Of a stretch of DNA of 64,000 nt, positions 8,648-17,964 are shown piece after piece. Position 1 is the stretch's first letter. The number at the start of each line of letters is the position of its first letter. The translations under genes were made by a program, and so were the position numbers. The DNA is from Paraburkholderia susongensis (GTDB lineage: Bacteria > Pseudomonadota > Gammaproteobacteria > Burkholderiales > Burkholderiaceae), in assembly GCF_900177725.1 (NCBI RefSeq), contig NZ_FXAT01000018.1, positions 78,361 through 142,360 on the forward strand, read 5' to 3'. The notes beneath the pieces are model-generated. The model was not told the origin of the DNA and did no database searches. It saw only the letters and a program-made list of their open reading frames with translations.

Positions 8648-9226
8648 TCACGCGAAATTCTTCGCCGCGAATTCCCAGTTGACGATGTTCCAGTACGCTT
8701 CGACGAACTTCGGACGCGCATTGCGATAGTCGATGTAGTAAGCGTGTTCCCACACGTCGATCGTCAGCAGCGGCTTTGCGTCGGTGGTGAGCGGCGTCGC
8801 TGCGTTGCTCGTCGACACGAGGTCGAGCGAACCGTCCGCCTTCTTCACGAGCCATGCCCAGCCCGAGCCGAACGTGCCAACCGCGGTCTTGGCGAATTCT
8901 TCCTTGAACTTGTCGAACGAACCCCACTTCGCGTTGATCGCGTCGGCGAGCTTGCCGCTCGGCGCACCGCCACCTTGCGGCGACAGGCTGTTCCAGAAGA
9001 ACGTGTGATTCCACACCTGAGCCGAGTTGTTGAACACGCCGCCCGACGACTTCTTGACGATCTCTTCCAGCGACAGGTTTTCGAACTCCGTGCCCTTGAT
9101 CAGATTGTTCAGGTTGGTCACATAGGTCTGGTGATGCTTGCCGTAGTGAAACTCGAGCGTCTCTTCCGACATGTGCGGGACGAGCGCGTTTTTCGCGAAC
9201 GGCAGCGGCGGGAGCGTATGTTCCAT
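8648..9226 (-). CDS. sodB: Superoxide dismutase [Fe]
   Basis: A 192-residue cytoplasmic enzyme that dismutates superoxide. Metal ligands are visible: His in LEFHYGKHHQTYV, His in WNHTFFWN, and Asp and His in DVWEHAYYIDY. Length and the FGSGWAWLV segment match Fe-type SodB of proteobacteria. The start at 9226 follows an AAGGAAAG ribosome-binding site; the longer frame beginning at 9283 is unlikely. It is a single-gene unit ending in the shared terminator at 8524-8555. Confidence 0.95.
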   Translation of the reverse strand: MEHTLPPLPFAKNALVPHMSEETLEFHYGKHHQTYVTNLNNLIKGTEFENLSLEEIVKKSSGGVFNNSAQVWNHTFFWNSLSPQGGGAPSGKLADAINAKWGSFDKFKEEFAKTAVGTFGSGWAWLVKKADGSLDLVSTSNAATPLTTDAKPLLTIDVWEHAYYIDYRNARPKFVEAYWNIVNWEFAAKNFA

Positions 9227-9462
9227 GGTGCTTTCCTTCTCTGTATCTGTTGTGGGGAGTCTGCGGATGACGCTATCGAGCACTCGATTGTAGGCGAGTT
9301 GGAATAACCCCGCAAACCAACGGACTTTATGCCCAGTATGGCAAAGATGCCGCGTATAAAGCCGTCAAAGCGGGGTCGCACGGCGCGTGCCTGGCTTGCC
9401 TAAAGACACACGCGACACACGCGACACACGCGGACACGCGCGTGTCGTTCGGTGCACCAACG

Positions 9463-10842
9463 TCAGAAACCGTCGGTGAGACGCGCCTGCACGTCGGCGA
9501 GCGCGATGTCGGCCGAGCCTTCGGCGAGATGCATCGTCAGGCGCCGTCCCGGTTTCAGTGACGAGGGAGAGCGGACTGCACGGCCGCTCTGCGCGTCGAG
9601 CACGGCGGCATAACCGCGCTCGAGCGTGCGCTGCGGGCTCAGCACTTCGAGCCGCCCGGCCAGCGTGCCGATACGCGCAACCCGACGTTCATACTGGTGT
9701 AACCATGCCGTGTTCAGACGTTGCGCGGAATTGTCGAGCCGCGCGCGCCCGGAAGCGAGATCCGGACGCCAGCGCTGCCAGCGCATCTGCAACAGCGAAA
9801 ACCGCGCTCGCGCGTCGCGCACCGGACGCGAGCCCGCCGAGGCGAGCCGCGCGCTCAGTTGCTGCAGATGCATGCGTTGCCGCGCGAGACGCTCGGCCGG
9901 CGACACGAGCCGGCGCGAAAGCCAGTCGAGTTGCTGCGCGCGCCGCTCCATCATGCGGCCGAACGCGCGTGCGAGTGTCGCGTGCCGGTGATCGAGTTCG
10001 CGCAGCAGCAGCACGCGCTGCGGGCTCACGAGTTCGGCGGCGCCGGTCGGCGTCGGTGCGCGCACGTCGGCGGCGAAATCGGCAATCGTGAAATCAGTTT
10101 CGTGACCGACGCCGCTCACCACCGGAATCGCGCTCTCCGCGATCGCGCGCGCGAGCACTTCTTCGTTGAAGGCCCACAGGTCCTCAATCGAGCCGCCGCC
10201 GCGGCACACGATCAGCACGTCGACCTCGCGCCGCGCGCCAGCGGCCTCGACCATCGCGGCGAGCTTCGCGCTCACGCCCGCGCCCTGCACGGGCGCCGGA
10301 TAAACGATCACGGGAATATGCGGCGCGCGGCGCGACAGCGTGGTCAGCACGTCGCGCAGCGCGGCCGCCTGCAGCGACGTGACGATGCCGATGGCGCGCG
10401 GATGCGCCGGCAACGCGCGCTTGCGCTCGGCGGCAAACAGGCCTTCGGCTTCGAGCTGCGCCTTCAGCCGCAGAAACGCCTCGTAGAGACGCCCCTGACC
10501 GGTGCGGCGCACGGCCTCCACGTTCAGTTGCAGCTCGCCGCGCGGCTCGTACATCGTGACGAGCGCGCGCACTTCGATGCGGTCGCCTTCGCGCGGCATG
10601 AATTCGGCGTATTGCGCACGGCCGCGAAACATCACACAGCGCATCTGCGCCTGCGCGTCCTTGATCGAGAAATACCAATGACCGCTCGCGGCGCGCGTGA
10701 AGTTCGACACCTCGCCTGCGACCCAGACGAGCGGAAACGAGCGTTCGAGCATCGAGCCGATCGCGCGATTGAGCGCGGAAACGGGAACGACGACTTCACC
10801 ACCGGGCGTCGCCGGCGAAGAAAAAGGGCTTTCGGGATTCAT
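9463..10842 (-). CDS. xseA: Exodeoxyribonuclease VII large subunit
   Basis: 459 residues. An N-terminal OB-fold (~20-120) contains VWVAGEVSNFTRAASGHWYF. The catalytic domain (~135-340) has IGIVTSLQAAALRDVL, RGGGSIEDLWAFNEE and SGVGHETDFTIADFAAD. A long coiled-coil-like C-terminal region follows. Together with XseB (not in the window) it degrades single-stranded DNA in repair and recombination. It is transcribed divergently from lpxK; the intervening 567 bases contain no gene. The initiating ATG at 10842 lacks a strong ribosome-binding site. Confidence 0.95.
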   Translation of the reverse strand: MNPESPFSSPATPGGEVVVPVSALNRAIGSMLERSFPLVWVAGEVSNFTRAASGHWYFSIKDAQAQMRCVMFRGRAQYAEFMPREGDRIEVRALVTMYEPRGELQLNVEAVRRTGQGRLYEAFLRLKAQLEAEGLFAAERKRALPAHPRAIGIVTSLQAAALRDVLTTLSRRAPHIPVIVYPAPVQGAGVSAKLAAMVEAAGARREVDVLIVCRGGGSIEDLWAFNEEVLARAIAESAIPVVSGVGHETDFTIADFAADVRAPTPTGAAELVSPQRVLLLRELDHRHATLARAFGRMMERRAQQLDWLSRRLVSPAERLARQRMHLQQLSARLASAGSRPVRDARARFSLLQMRWQRWRPDLASGRARLDNSAQRLNTAWLHQYERRVARIGTLAGRLEVLSPQRTLERGYAAVLDAQSGRAVRSPSSLKPGRRLTMHLAEGSADIALADVQARLTDGF

Positions 10843-11409
10843 GCGAGGAATAAGTAGGACTGGCCGGACAGACGATAGACCGACCGGCCATCGGCGTCCA
10901 GCGTCACGGCATGATTGTTAAAAGTGTCCACATGGCGGGAACCACCTGACGAATTCCGCCAGAACGCCCGCCAGCGCTGATGAATTCGAAGCATGCCATT
11001 GATTTATATGGCGTTTATATCTCGACAAGAACGTAGCGCACCGATCCAGAGCGCGCGGAACGGCCCTTTCGGGCGATTGAGGGGTAGGTTCTCCACAAAG
11101 TTATCCACAGGCTGTGGATGTCGCCGGAAAACGTAGGCAGGCGCTACGCGACTTGCCGGGCGGGACGCCCGCGCGCTAGAGTGGCGGGTTGCACGGCATG
11201 CCGGACATGCCGCTAACGCCGCGAAGCGGGCCGTTGCGGCACGCTGTCCGGCAAGCGCGGCCCTTGCCGCCGCGTCATTTTTCGCCTCACCACACGATTG
11301 CCCGGAGAACCGCGTTGATGCTGACCCCGCGCATTGCGCATGACGCCTTCACGATGCCGCGCCGCCCTCGTCCGGCGCACGGCGCGCAGCCCATGCCCGC
11401 AACCCGCCC
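10843..11409. other. Intergenic region xseA-lpxK with an inverted DnaA-box-like pair
   Basis: 567 bases with no convincing coding region. At 11101-11119 the consensus DnaA box TTATCCACA is followed by a mirrored copy, giving the perfect palindrome ATCCACAG-G-CTGTGGAT. In related genomes I recall exbB and exbD in this interval; no reading frame long enough for either is present. The last ~200 bases are very GC-rich and probably hold the lpxK promoter, which I could not pin down. Confidence 0.6.
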
Positions 11410-12426
11410 ATGAGCACACTCAACGATCGTCTCGAAGCGCGCCTCGCTCGCGAGTGGCAACGACGCGGACCGCTCGCGTGGGCGCTGACGCCGCTCGCGT
11501 GCGTGTTCGGCGCGATCGCGGCCGCGCGCCGCGCGGCCTTCTCGTTCGGCTGGTTGAAGTCGGTGCGCATCGGTGTGCCGGTGGTCGTGGTCGGCAACGT
11601 GACGGTCGGCGGCACCGGCAAAACGCCGACCGTGATCGCGCTCGTCGAAGCGTTGCGCGCCGCGGGCTTCGCGCCGGGTATCGTGTCGCGCGGCTACGGC
11701 GCGCGCGTGAGCACGCCGACGCCGGTCACACCCGATTCTCCGGCAAGCGTAGGCGGCGACGAACCGCTGCTGATCGCACGCCGCACCGGCGCGCCGGTGT
11801 GGGTCTGTCCGGATCGCGTCGCGGCCGCTCAGGCGCTGTGCGCCGCGCACCGCGACATCGACGTGATCGTCAGCGACGATGGCCTGCAGCACTACCGCCT
11901 CGCGCGCGACGTCGAACTCGTCGTATTCGATCACCGGCTCGGCGGCAACGGCTTCCTGCTGCCCGCCGGGCCATTGCGCGAGCCGCTCTCGCGCCGCCGC
12001 GACGCGACGCTCATCAACGATCCGTATGCGCGCACGCTGCCCGCGTGGCCGAACACGTTCGCGCTGCAACTCGCGCCTGCCGACGCGTGGCATCTCGACA
12101 ATCCCGCGCTGCGCCGCCCGCTCGCGCAATTCGCCGGTCAGCGCGTGCTGGCCGCGGCCGGCATCGGTGCGCCGGAGCGCTTTTTCGCGACGCTGCGCGC
12201 CGCCGGCCTCACGCCCGCGACCCGCGCGCTGCCCGATCACTACGCCTTCGAGCGCAATCCGTTCACCGATGTGGACGCCGATGCGATCCTGATAACGGAA
12301 AAGGATGCGGTAAAATTGGGGGCCTGGCACGATGCGCGCATCTGGGTAGTCCCGGTCGAAGCCGCGCTCGATCATCGCCTCACTGCATTAGTTGTGGAGA
12401 AAGTCCGTGGACGCTCGCCTGCTTGA
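11410..12426 (+). CDS. lpxK: Tetraacyldisaccharide 4'-kinase
   Basis: A 338-residue membrane-associated kinase that phosphorylates the 4' position of the lipid A disaccharide precursor. The P-loop GNVTVGGTGKTPTV is at ~65-78, then GIVSRGYGARV and DVIVSDDGLQHYRLARDVE, all typical of LpxK. A hydrophobic segment near the N-terminus (LTPLACVFGAIAAA) would anchor it. It overlaps the following Trm112-like gene by 20 bases and heads a cluster with kdsB, consistent with coordinated lipid A-KDO synthesis. Confidence 0.95.
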   Translation: MSTLNDRLEARLAREWQRRGPLAWALTPLACVFGAIAAARRAAFSFGWLKSVRIGVPVVVVGNVTVGGTGKTPTVIALVEALRAAGFAPGIVSRGYGARVSTPTPVTPDSPASVGGDEPLLIARRTGAPVWVCPDRVAAAQALCAAHRDIDVIVSDDGLQHYRLARDVELVVFDHRLGGNGFLLPAGPLREPLSRRRDATLINDPYARTLPAWPNTFALQLAPADAWHLDNPALRRPLAQFAGQRVLAAAGIGAPERFFATLRAAGLTPATRALPDHYAFERNPFTDVDADAILITEKDAVKLGAWHDARIWVVPVEAALDHRLTALVVEKVRGRSPA

Positions 12427-12610
12427 AATCCTCGTCTGCCCGATCTGCAAGGGCCCGCTCAGCTACGACCGCGCCGCGCAGGAGCTGATCTGCAACGCGG
12501 ACAAGCTCGCCTATCCGATTCGCGACGGCATCCCCGTGATGCTGGTCGACGAAGCACGGCAGACCGTTGAAGGCACGCCGGTCGATCTGAACCCGGGTTC
12601 GGTCGCCTGA
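12407..12610 (+). CDS. Trm112-family zinc-ribbon-like small protein
   Basis: A 67-residue protein starting at GTG 12407, with GGAGA eight bases upstream. It begins VDARLLEILVCPICKGPLSY and continues with the PIRDGIPVMLVDEAR segment that defines the Trm112/YcaR family. Two of the usual metal-binding cysteines are visible in CPIC and one later (LICN). It sits between lpxK and kdsB, its standard place in proteobacteria. Its bacterial role is not settled; eukaryotic Trm112 activates methyltransferases. Confidence 0.9.
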   Translation: MDARLLEILVCPICKGPLSYDRAAQELICNADKLAYPIRDGIPVMLVDEARQTVEGTPVDLNPGSVA

Positions 12611-12699
12611 AGCTGTCCGGCAGCGCGAAGCCGTGATGCGCGCGGTCTCGCGCAAGTCCCTCCCGTCATCCGCCGCCTTTATCCGCCGTCTTTCATCCG

Positions 12700-13497
12700 A
12701 TGACCCACGCCACTGCCACTCAGCCGTTCATCGCCGTCGTGCCGGCCCGCCTCGCGTCGACGCGTCTGCCCAACAAGCCGCTCGCGGACATCGGCGGCAA
12801 GCCGATGGTGGTGCGGGTCGCGGAGCGCGCACGCGAATCGGGCGCACAGCAGGTGCTGATCGCCTCGGACGCGCAGGAAGTGCTCGACGCGGCACATGAC
12901 CACGGCTTCGACGCAGTGCTCACGCGCGCCGATCATCCATCGGGCACGGACCGTCTCGCGGAAGTCGCGACGCGCTTCGGCTGGAGCGACGAGACGATCG
13001 TCGTCAACGTGCAGGGCGACGAGCCGCTGATCGACCCGGCGCTCGTGCGCGGCGTCGCCTCGCATCTCGCGGCAACGGGCGGCTGCGTGATCGCTACCGC
13101 CGCGCATCCGATTACCGATCCCGCCGAAATTTTCAATCCGAACGTCGTCAAGGTCGTGCCCGATGCGCGCGGCGTCGCGTTGTATTTCTCGCGCGCGCCG
13201 ATCCCCTGGGCACGCGACGCGTGGCAGCCGCACTGGCCCAACGTCGCGTCGATGCCCGCGCCGCCCGCACCCGCCATCGTGTACCGGCATATCGGCCTCT
13301 ATGCGTATCGCGCGAAATTCCTGCGCACGTACCCGAGTCTCGCCATCTCGCCGATCGAGCAGGTCGAAGCGCTCGAACAGCTTCGCGCGATGTGGCATGG
13401 CGAACGCATCGCCGTGCTCGTCACGCAGGACGTACCGTTGCCCGGGGTCGACACACCCGCCGATCTCGCCCGTGTACGGGCTTTATTCGGGTCTTGA
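12700..13497 (+). CDS. kdsB: 3-deoxy-manno-octulosonate cytidylyltransferase
   Basis: A 265-residue cytosolic enzyme that activates KDO as CMP-KDO for lipopolysaccharide inner-core synthesis. The nucleotide-binding start VVPARLASTRLPNKPLADI, VLTRADHPSGTDRLAEV and VNVQGDEPLIDP are the family motifs. Near the C-terminus YRAKFLRTYPSL and PIEQVEALEQLR are also conserved. It is part of the lpxK-Trm112-kdsB cluster with about 90 bases before it. Confidence 0.96.
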   Translation: MTHATATQPFIAVVPARLASTRLPNKPLADIGGKPMVVRVAERARESGAQQVLIASDAQEVLDAAHDHGFDAVLTRADHPSGTDRLAEVATRFGWSDETIVVNVQGDEPLIDPALVRGVASHLAATGGCVIATAAHPITDPAEIFNPNVVKVVPDARGVALYFSRAPIPWARDAWQPHWPNVASMPAPPAPAIVYRHIGLYAYRAKFLRTYPSLAISPIEQVEALEQLRAMWHGERIAVLVTQDVPLPGVDTPADLARVRALFGS

Positions 13498-13717
13498 GCG
13501 CGGGAAGCCGTGGCATAATCGGGCGGCTATGCACGCCTCCCATGACAGGCGACACCCAGGGTTGTCCCGGTCGCACCGTTGACGTTTTGCAGCGCCGTCG
13601 TTTCCGACGTGCAGCGCGAAACATGAAACGGCAGCCGACGCGGGCTCTTCGGAGAGTCGGAGTCGCCGGGGTAGTTGCCGCGTCACCAAAGAATTCACAT
13701 AGATCTGGAGATATCAC

Positions 13718-14383
13718 ATGCGTTTGATCCTGTTAGGTGCACCGGGCGCCGGCAAGGGCACTCAGGCAAACTTCATCAAGGAAAAATTCGGCATTCCGCA
13801 AATTTCCACGGGCGACATGCTGCGCGCGGCCGTCAAGGCAGGCACGCCGCTCGGCCTCGAGGCGAAGCGCTTCATGGACGCGGGCGAGCTGGTCACGGAC
13901 GAGCTCATCATCAACCTCGTGAAAGAGCGTCTGCAGCAGCCGGACTGCGCGAGCGGCTATCTGTTCGACGGCTTTCCGCGCACCATTCCGCAAGCCGAGG
14001 CGATGAAACAGGCCGACGTCGCGATCGACTATGTGCTGGAGATCGACGTGCCGTTCGACGAGATCATCACGCGCATGAGCGGCCGCCGCTCGCACCCGGC
14101 GTCGGGCCGCACGTATCACGTCAAGTTCAATCCGCCGAAAGTCGAAGGCCGTGACGATGTGACCGGCGAACCGCTGATCCAGCGCGACGACGACAAGGAA
14201 GAAACGGTCAAGAAGCGCCTCGAAGTGTACGAGTCGCAAACCAAGCCGCTGATCGACTACTACAACAACTGGGCGAAGAACGGCGACGCGTCGAGCCAAC
14301 TGAAGGCACCGCAATACCGCCGTATTTCGGGCCTTGGCAGTGTCGAGGAAATTCGCGCCCGCGCGTTCGACGCGCTCAAGTAA
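13718..14383 (+). CDS. adk: Adenylate kinase
   Basis: 221 residues; interconverts ATP + AMP and 2 ADP. The P-loop GAPGAGKGTQ is at ~7-16, the AMP-binding STGDMLRAAVK follows, and DGFPRTIPQAEAM is conserved. A full-length LID (RSHPASGRTYHVKFNPP) lacks zinc cysteines, as usual in Gram-negatives. It has its own 220-base upstream region and a strong terminator at 14414-14441. Confidence 0.97.
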   Translation: MRLILLGAPGAGKGTQANFIKEKFGIPQISTGDMLRAAVKAGTPLGLEAKRFMDAGELVTDELIINLVKERLQQPDCASGYLFDGFPRTIPQAEAMKQADVAIDYVLEIDVPFDEIITRMSGRRSHPASGRTYHVKFNPPKVEGRDDVTGEPLIQRDDDKEETVKKRLEVYESQTKPLIDYYNNWAKNGDASSQLKAPQYRRISGLGSVEEIRARAFDALK

Positions 14384-14413
14384 GCGCGCGTTGTCCGTTA
14401 TTCGCGTTTGATG

Positions 14414-14441
14414 AAAAACCCGCCCGCGCTGGCGGGTTTTT
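14414..14441 (+). terminator. Intrinsic terminator after adk
   Basis: Perfect stem AAAAACCCGCC / GGCGGGTTTTT around a CGCGCT loop, 30 bases after the adk stop codon. The symmetrical A/T arms allow action on both strands. Confidence 0.9.
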
Positions 14442-14664
14442 CATTGGCGCGCATTGATCGGGACGCCACGGAACGTTATCGAGCAAAGGCGGCACGCGGC
14501 GAGAATGAGTTGCTTTCCGTCCCGGTGCGCTTGCACCGCGGTCTGCCTCATGAGCCGCAACGCCAACCGCTGCGCTTTCCGCATCGCAGCACAGTCATTA
14601 CAATCGATCGTCGAACATGGATTCGAACGAGACAGCACTGAATAACCGTAGCAAAGGAGAAGAC

Positions 14665-15423
14665 ATGGAGATTCGCGACAACGTGTTCCTGATCACCGGC
14701 GGTGCATCGGGTCTGGGCGCCGCCACCGCGCGCCTGATCGCTGAAAACGGCGGCAAGGTCGTGCTCGCCGACCTCAATCTCGACGCGGGCGAAGCGCTCG
14801 CGAAGGAACTCGGCGGCGTGTTCGTCAAATGCGACGTGAGCCGCGAAGAAGACGCGACGCAGGCCGTCGAAGCCGCGACGAAGCTCGGCACGCTGCGTGG
14901 TCTCGTCAATTGCGCGGGTGTCGCGCCGGCTGCGAAAACGGTCGGCAAAGACGGCCCGCATCCGCTCGATCTGTTCGCGCGCACGATCTCGATCAATCTG
15001 ATCGGCACGTTCAACATGATCCGGCTCGCCGCGACGGCGATGTCGAAGAACGAACCGAACGCGCATGGCGAGCGTGGCGTCATCATCAACACCGCGTCGG
15101 TCGCCGCGTACGACGGCCAGATCGGCCAGGCCGCCTACTCGGCGTCGAAGGGCGGCGTGGTCGGCATGACGCTGCCGATCGCGCGCGACCTGTCGCGCAA
15201 CGCGATCCGCGTCATGACGATCGCCCCTGGCATCTTCGAAACGCCGATGCTGCTCGGCATGCCGCAGGAAGTGCAGGACGCGCTCGGTGCGATGGTGCCG
15301 TTCCCCCCGCGCCTCGGCAAACCGGCGGAATACGCGATGCTCGCCAAGCAGATCTTCGACAATCCGATGTTGAATGGCGAAGTGATCCGTCTGGACGGCG
15401 CGATCCGCATGCAGCCGAAGTGA
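14665..15423 (+). CDS. SDR-family 3-hydroxyacyl-CoA dehydrogenase-like oxidoreductase
   Basis: A 252-residue short-chain dehydrogenase. The cofactor motif TGGASGLG is near residue 12, NCAG in the middle, and the catalytic YSASKGG near 165. Overall it is closest to type II 3-hydroxyacyl-CoA dehydrogenases (HSD17B10-like), from features such as FARTISINLIGTFNMIRLAA and FPPRLGKPAEYA, which would fit beta-oxidation of short or branched acyl-CoAs. The start at 14665 follows AAAGGAG; the ATG at 14617 has no such site. It is monocistronic with a strong downstream hairpin. Confidence 0.82.
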   Translation: MEIRDNVFLITGGASGLGAATARLIAENGGKVVLADLNLDAGEALAKELGGVFVKCDVSREEDATQAVEAATKLGTLRGLVNCAGVAPAAKTVGKDGPHPLDLFARTISINLIGTFNMIRLAATAMSKNEPNAHGERGVIINTASVAAYDGQIGQAAYSASKGGVVGMTLPIARDLSRNAIRVMTIAPGIFETPMLLGMPQEVQDALGAMVPFPPRLGKPAEYAMLAKQIFDNPMLNGEVIRLDGAIRMQPK

Positions 15424-15485
15424 TGGCCGCCTGACTCGCCGTGCCGGGAGCGCATCGCGCGGCACATGCGGCACGGAGCGAAAAA

Positions 15486-15523
15486 AACGCCTGCACATGA
15501 CTCATGTGCAGGCGTTCCTTTTT
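15486..15523. terminator. Bidirectional terminator between the SDR gene and sirB1
   Basis: A 15-bp perfect inverted repeat (AACGCCTGCACATGA and its complement) is followed by CCTTTTTAT and preceded on the other side by an A-run. The genes on both sides converge here. Confidence 0.88.
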
Positions 15524-15565
15524 ATGCAGACAAAAAAACGAAACTAAAAACGAAGCTGCGCGCGG

Positions 15566-16408
15566 CTACTCGCCGTTGTCATGCCGCGCGCGCTGACGCA
15601 GTTCATGCAGTTGCGACTCGACCACCGTCGCATCTTCCGCATCGGGCCGGTCACCGAGATAGCTTTCGAGGTCTTCGAGCGCGGGACGCAGATAATCGAG
15701 CCGCGCATACGCGAAGCCACGATCACGCACTTCCTCGATATTGTCCGGCAACAGGATCACGAGGCGCTGCTGCACCGCGAGCAACCGCTGCCAGCGCTCG
15801 GTCTGCAAATAGACCGCTTTCAGATTGCGCAGCATCCGCGCGATGATCTCGCGGCGCGTGGCCGGCTGCAGCAACATACGCAGCGCGCGGCCGATCGAAT
15901 CGCCGGCCGAAGCCACGTACGGCTCCAGCATCTCCACCATCTGCGCCTCGGACAGCGAATGGCCGGTGGTGGGGTCGAGCATCACGTCGCCGTCGGGGGT
16001 GGTCACGCGCAGCAGGAAGTGGCCCGGAAACGACACGCCGCGCACTGGAATGCCAACCTGTTCGGCCATCTCCAGATACAGCACCGCCAGTGAAATCGGA
16101 ATGCCGCGGCGCCGCTTCAGCACGACGTTCAGGTGGCTGTTGTCGGGGTCGTAGTAATCGTTGAGGTTGCTCGCGAAGCCAAGTTCGCGAAAAAAGAACC
16201 GGTTCAGCACACCGACCTTCTGGCGGATATCGGCGTCGTCCGGCATGCGGCGGCGCAGACGCAGCACCAGTTCGTCGATTTCGGCAAGCACCGCCTGCAG
16301 ATCGAGGTCGGGATAGGCGTCCTGCCCGAGCGAGAGCGCCGCCTCGGTCAGCGGCAGGCTTTCGTCCTCGGCGACGAGCGTACTGAAATAATCGAGAACC
16401 CGCGTCAT
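15566..16408 (-). CDS. sirB1: SirB1 family protein (transglutaminase-like with TPR)
   Basis: 280 residues. The N-terminal two thirds match the SirB1/transglutaminase-like family (LNRFFFRELGFASNLNDYY, RRGIPISLAVLYLEMAEQVG, FPGHFLLRV, MLDPTTGHSLS). The C-terminal third has tetratricopeptide-like helices (RLVILLPDNIEEVRDRG and following). The catalytic Cys of true transglutaminases is not evident, so enzymatic activity is doubtful. The start ATG lies five bases after the murJ stop codon, so the two genes are translationally linked. Cellular role unknown. Confidence 0.85.
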   Translation of the reverse strand: MTRVLDYFSTLVAEDESLPLTEAALSLGQDAYPDLDLQAVLAEIDELVLRLRRRMPDDADIRQKVGVLNRFFFRELGFASNLNDYYDPDNSHLNVVLKRRRGIPISLAVLYLEMAEQVGIPVRGVSFPGHFLLRVTTPDGDVMLDPTTGHSLSEAQMVEMLEPYVASAGDSIGRALRMLLQPATRREIIARMLRNLKAVYLQTERWQRLLAVQQRLVILLPDNIEEVRDRGFAYARLDYLRPALEDLESYLGDRPDAEDATVVESQLHELRQRARHDNGE

Positions 16409-16413
16409 CGTGA

Positions 16414-17964
16414 TCACTTCACTCGCCTTTTGAAATACGCGTACTTGAAGCCCATCAGCCAAAGCATACCGAAATATAGCGCGGCAAACAGCACGAGACA
16501 TGCGCCGAGCAGCACGATGCGATCGACCGGCTGGCTATGCATCGCGATCCAGTCGAAGCTGATCGCGAGCCAGTGCATCACCCCGGCAAGGACGAGGCAC
16601 GCGCCGAGCAGTTGCACGAAGAATTTGAGCCAGCCGCTCGACGGCATATAAATGCCGCGCTTGCGCAGACCAAAGAACAGCAGCAACGCGTTCACGCAGG
16701 CACCGAGCCCGACGCTCAGCGTCAGACCCGCATGCGCGAACACCGGCACGAATACGTAGTTGCTCAACTGCGTGACGATCAGCACGCCGATGCCGATCTT
16801 CACCGGCGTCTTGATGTCCTGCTTCGCATAGAAGCCTGGCGCGAGAATCTTGATCAGGATCAGGCCGATCAGGCCGACACCGTACGCGGACAGCGCGCGG
16901 CTCACCATCACGACCGAGTTGCCGTCGAACTTGCCGTAGTTGAACAGCACGGCGGTCAGCGGCTGCGCGAAGAAGAACAGCGCAACCGCGCTCGGCGCCG
17001 CGAGCAGGAAGGTCACACGCAGGCCCCAGTCGAGCAGCGACGAATACTCGTGCGGATCGGCGTCGACATGCGCCTTCGAGAGACTCGGCAGCAAAATCGT
17101 GCCGAGCGCGACGCCGAGCAGCGCGGTCGGAAACTCCATGAGCCGGTCGGCGTAATTGATCCACGACACCGCGCCGGGGCCGATGTGCGACGCGATGTTC
17201 GTGTTGATGATGAGGCTGATCTGCGCGACCGACACCGCGAACATCGCGGGCACCATCTTCGAGAGCACCCGCTTCACGCCGCGATGCGCGAGCGCGCGCA
17301 GCGGGTTCAGGCCGATGCGCGGCACCATGTCGATCTTCTTCAGGCCCGGCAACTGCACGACGAACTGCAGCACGCCGCCGACGATCACCGCCCACGCGAG
17401 CGCATAGACCGGCGTTTGCAGACGCGGCGCGACGAACACCGCCGCGGCGATGAACGCGATATTCAGCAGCACCGGCGCGAACGCGGGCAGCGAGAAGTTC
17501 TTGTACGTATTCAGCACGCCCGACGCGAGCGACGTCAGCGAGATGAAAATGATGTACGGGAACATGATGCGCGTCATCGCGACCGCGAGATCGTACGCGT
17601 GGCCCTCGTGCGCGAGGCCCGACGCGACGACGAACACCACGCCCGACGCGCCGAGCACGCCGATCACCGACAGCACGGCGAGCGCCCACGCGAGCACGGT
17701 CGAGGTCGCGTCGACGAGCGCCTTGGTGGCGTCGTGGCCTTGCTGGTTCTTGAACTCGGCGAGGATCGGCACGAAGGCCTGCGAGAACGCGCCTTCGGCG
17801 GAAATGCGGCGCAGCAGGTTGGGAATGCGAAAGGCGACGTAGAACGCGTCAGTGTATTGACTGGCGCCGAACGCACGGGCGATCAGCGTTTCACGGGCCA
17901 GTCCGGTCACGCGCGACAGCAGCGTGAAGCCGCTGACCGTCAGCAGGGCTCGGAATAGATTCAT
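16414..17964 (-). CDS. murJ: Lipid II flippase MurJ
   Basis: A 516-residue polytopic inner-membrane protein of the MOP superfamily that moves lipid II across the membrane for peptidoglycan assembly. The N-terminus MNLFRALLTVSGFTLLSRV, then GLARETLIARAFGAS, is diagnostic. GEGAFSQAFVP-like sequence appears as AEGAFSQAFVPIL, and the later GLILIKILAPGFYAKQD is also conserved. The spacing fits 14 TM helices. Start chosen at 17964; the longer upstream frame would add a non-membrane Arg-rich stretch. A TATAAT lies only ~10 bases before the start. Confidence 0.95.
   Translation of the reverse strand: MNLFRALLTVSGFTLLSRVTGLARETLIARAFGASQYTDAFYVAFRIPNLLRRISAEGAFSQAFVPILAEFKNQQGHDATKALVDATSTVLAWALAVLSVIGVLGASGVVFVVASGLAHEGHAYDLAVAMTRIMFPYIIFISLTSLASGVLNTYKNFSLPAFAPVLLNIAFIAAAVFVAPRLQTPVYALAWAVIVGGVLQFVVQLPGLKKIDMVPRIGLNPLRALAHRGVKRVLSKMVPAMFAVSVAQISLIINTNIASHIGPGAVSWINYADRLMEFPTALLGVALGTILLPSLSKAHVDADPHEYSSLLDWGLRVTFLLAAPSAVALFFFAQPLTAVLFNYGKFDGNSVVMVSRALSAYGVGLIGLILIKILAPGFYAKQDIKTPVKIGIGVLIVTQLSNYVFVPVFAHAGLTLSVGLGACVNALLLFFGLRKRGIYMPSSGWLKFFVQLLGACLVLAGVMHWLAISFDWIAMHSQPVDRIVLLGACLVLFAALYFGMLWLMGFKYAYFKRRVK

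Noticed and set aside
16537..17958. 473-codon open frame on the plus strand opposite murJ
   Set aside because: Composition is Arg/His/Asp/Glu-rich with no recognisable motif; murJ on the other strand is unambiguous.
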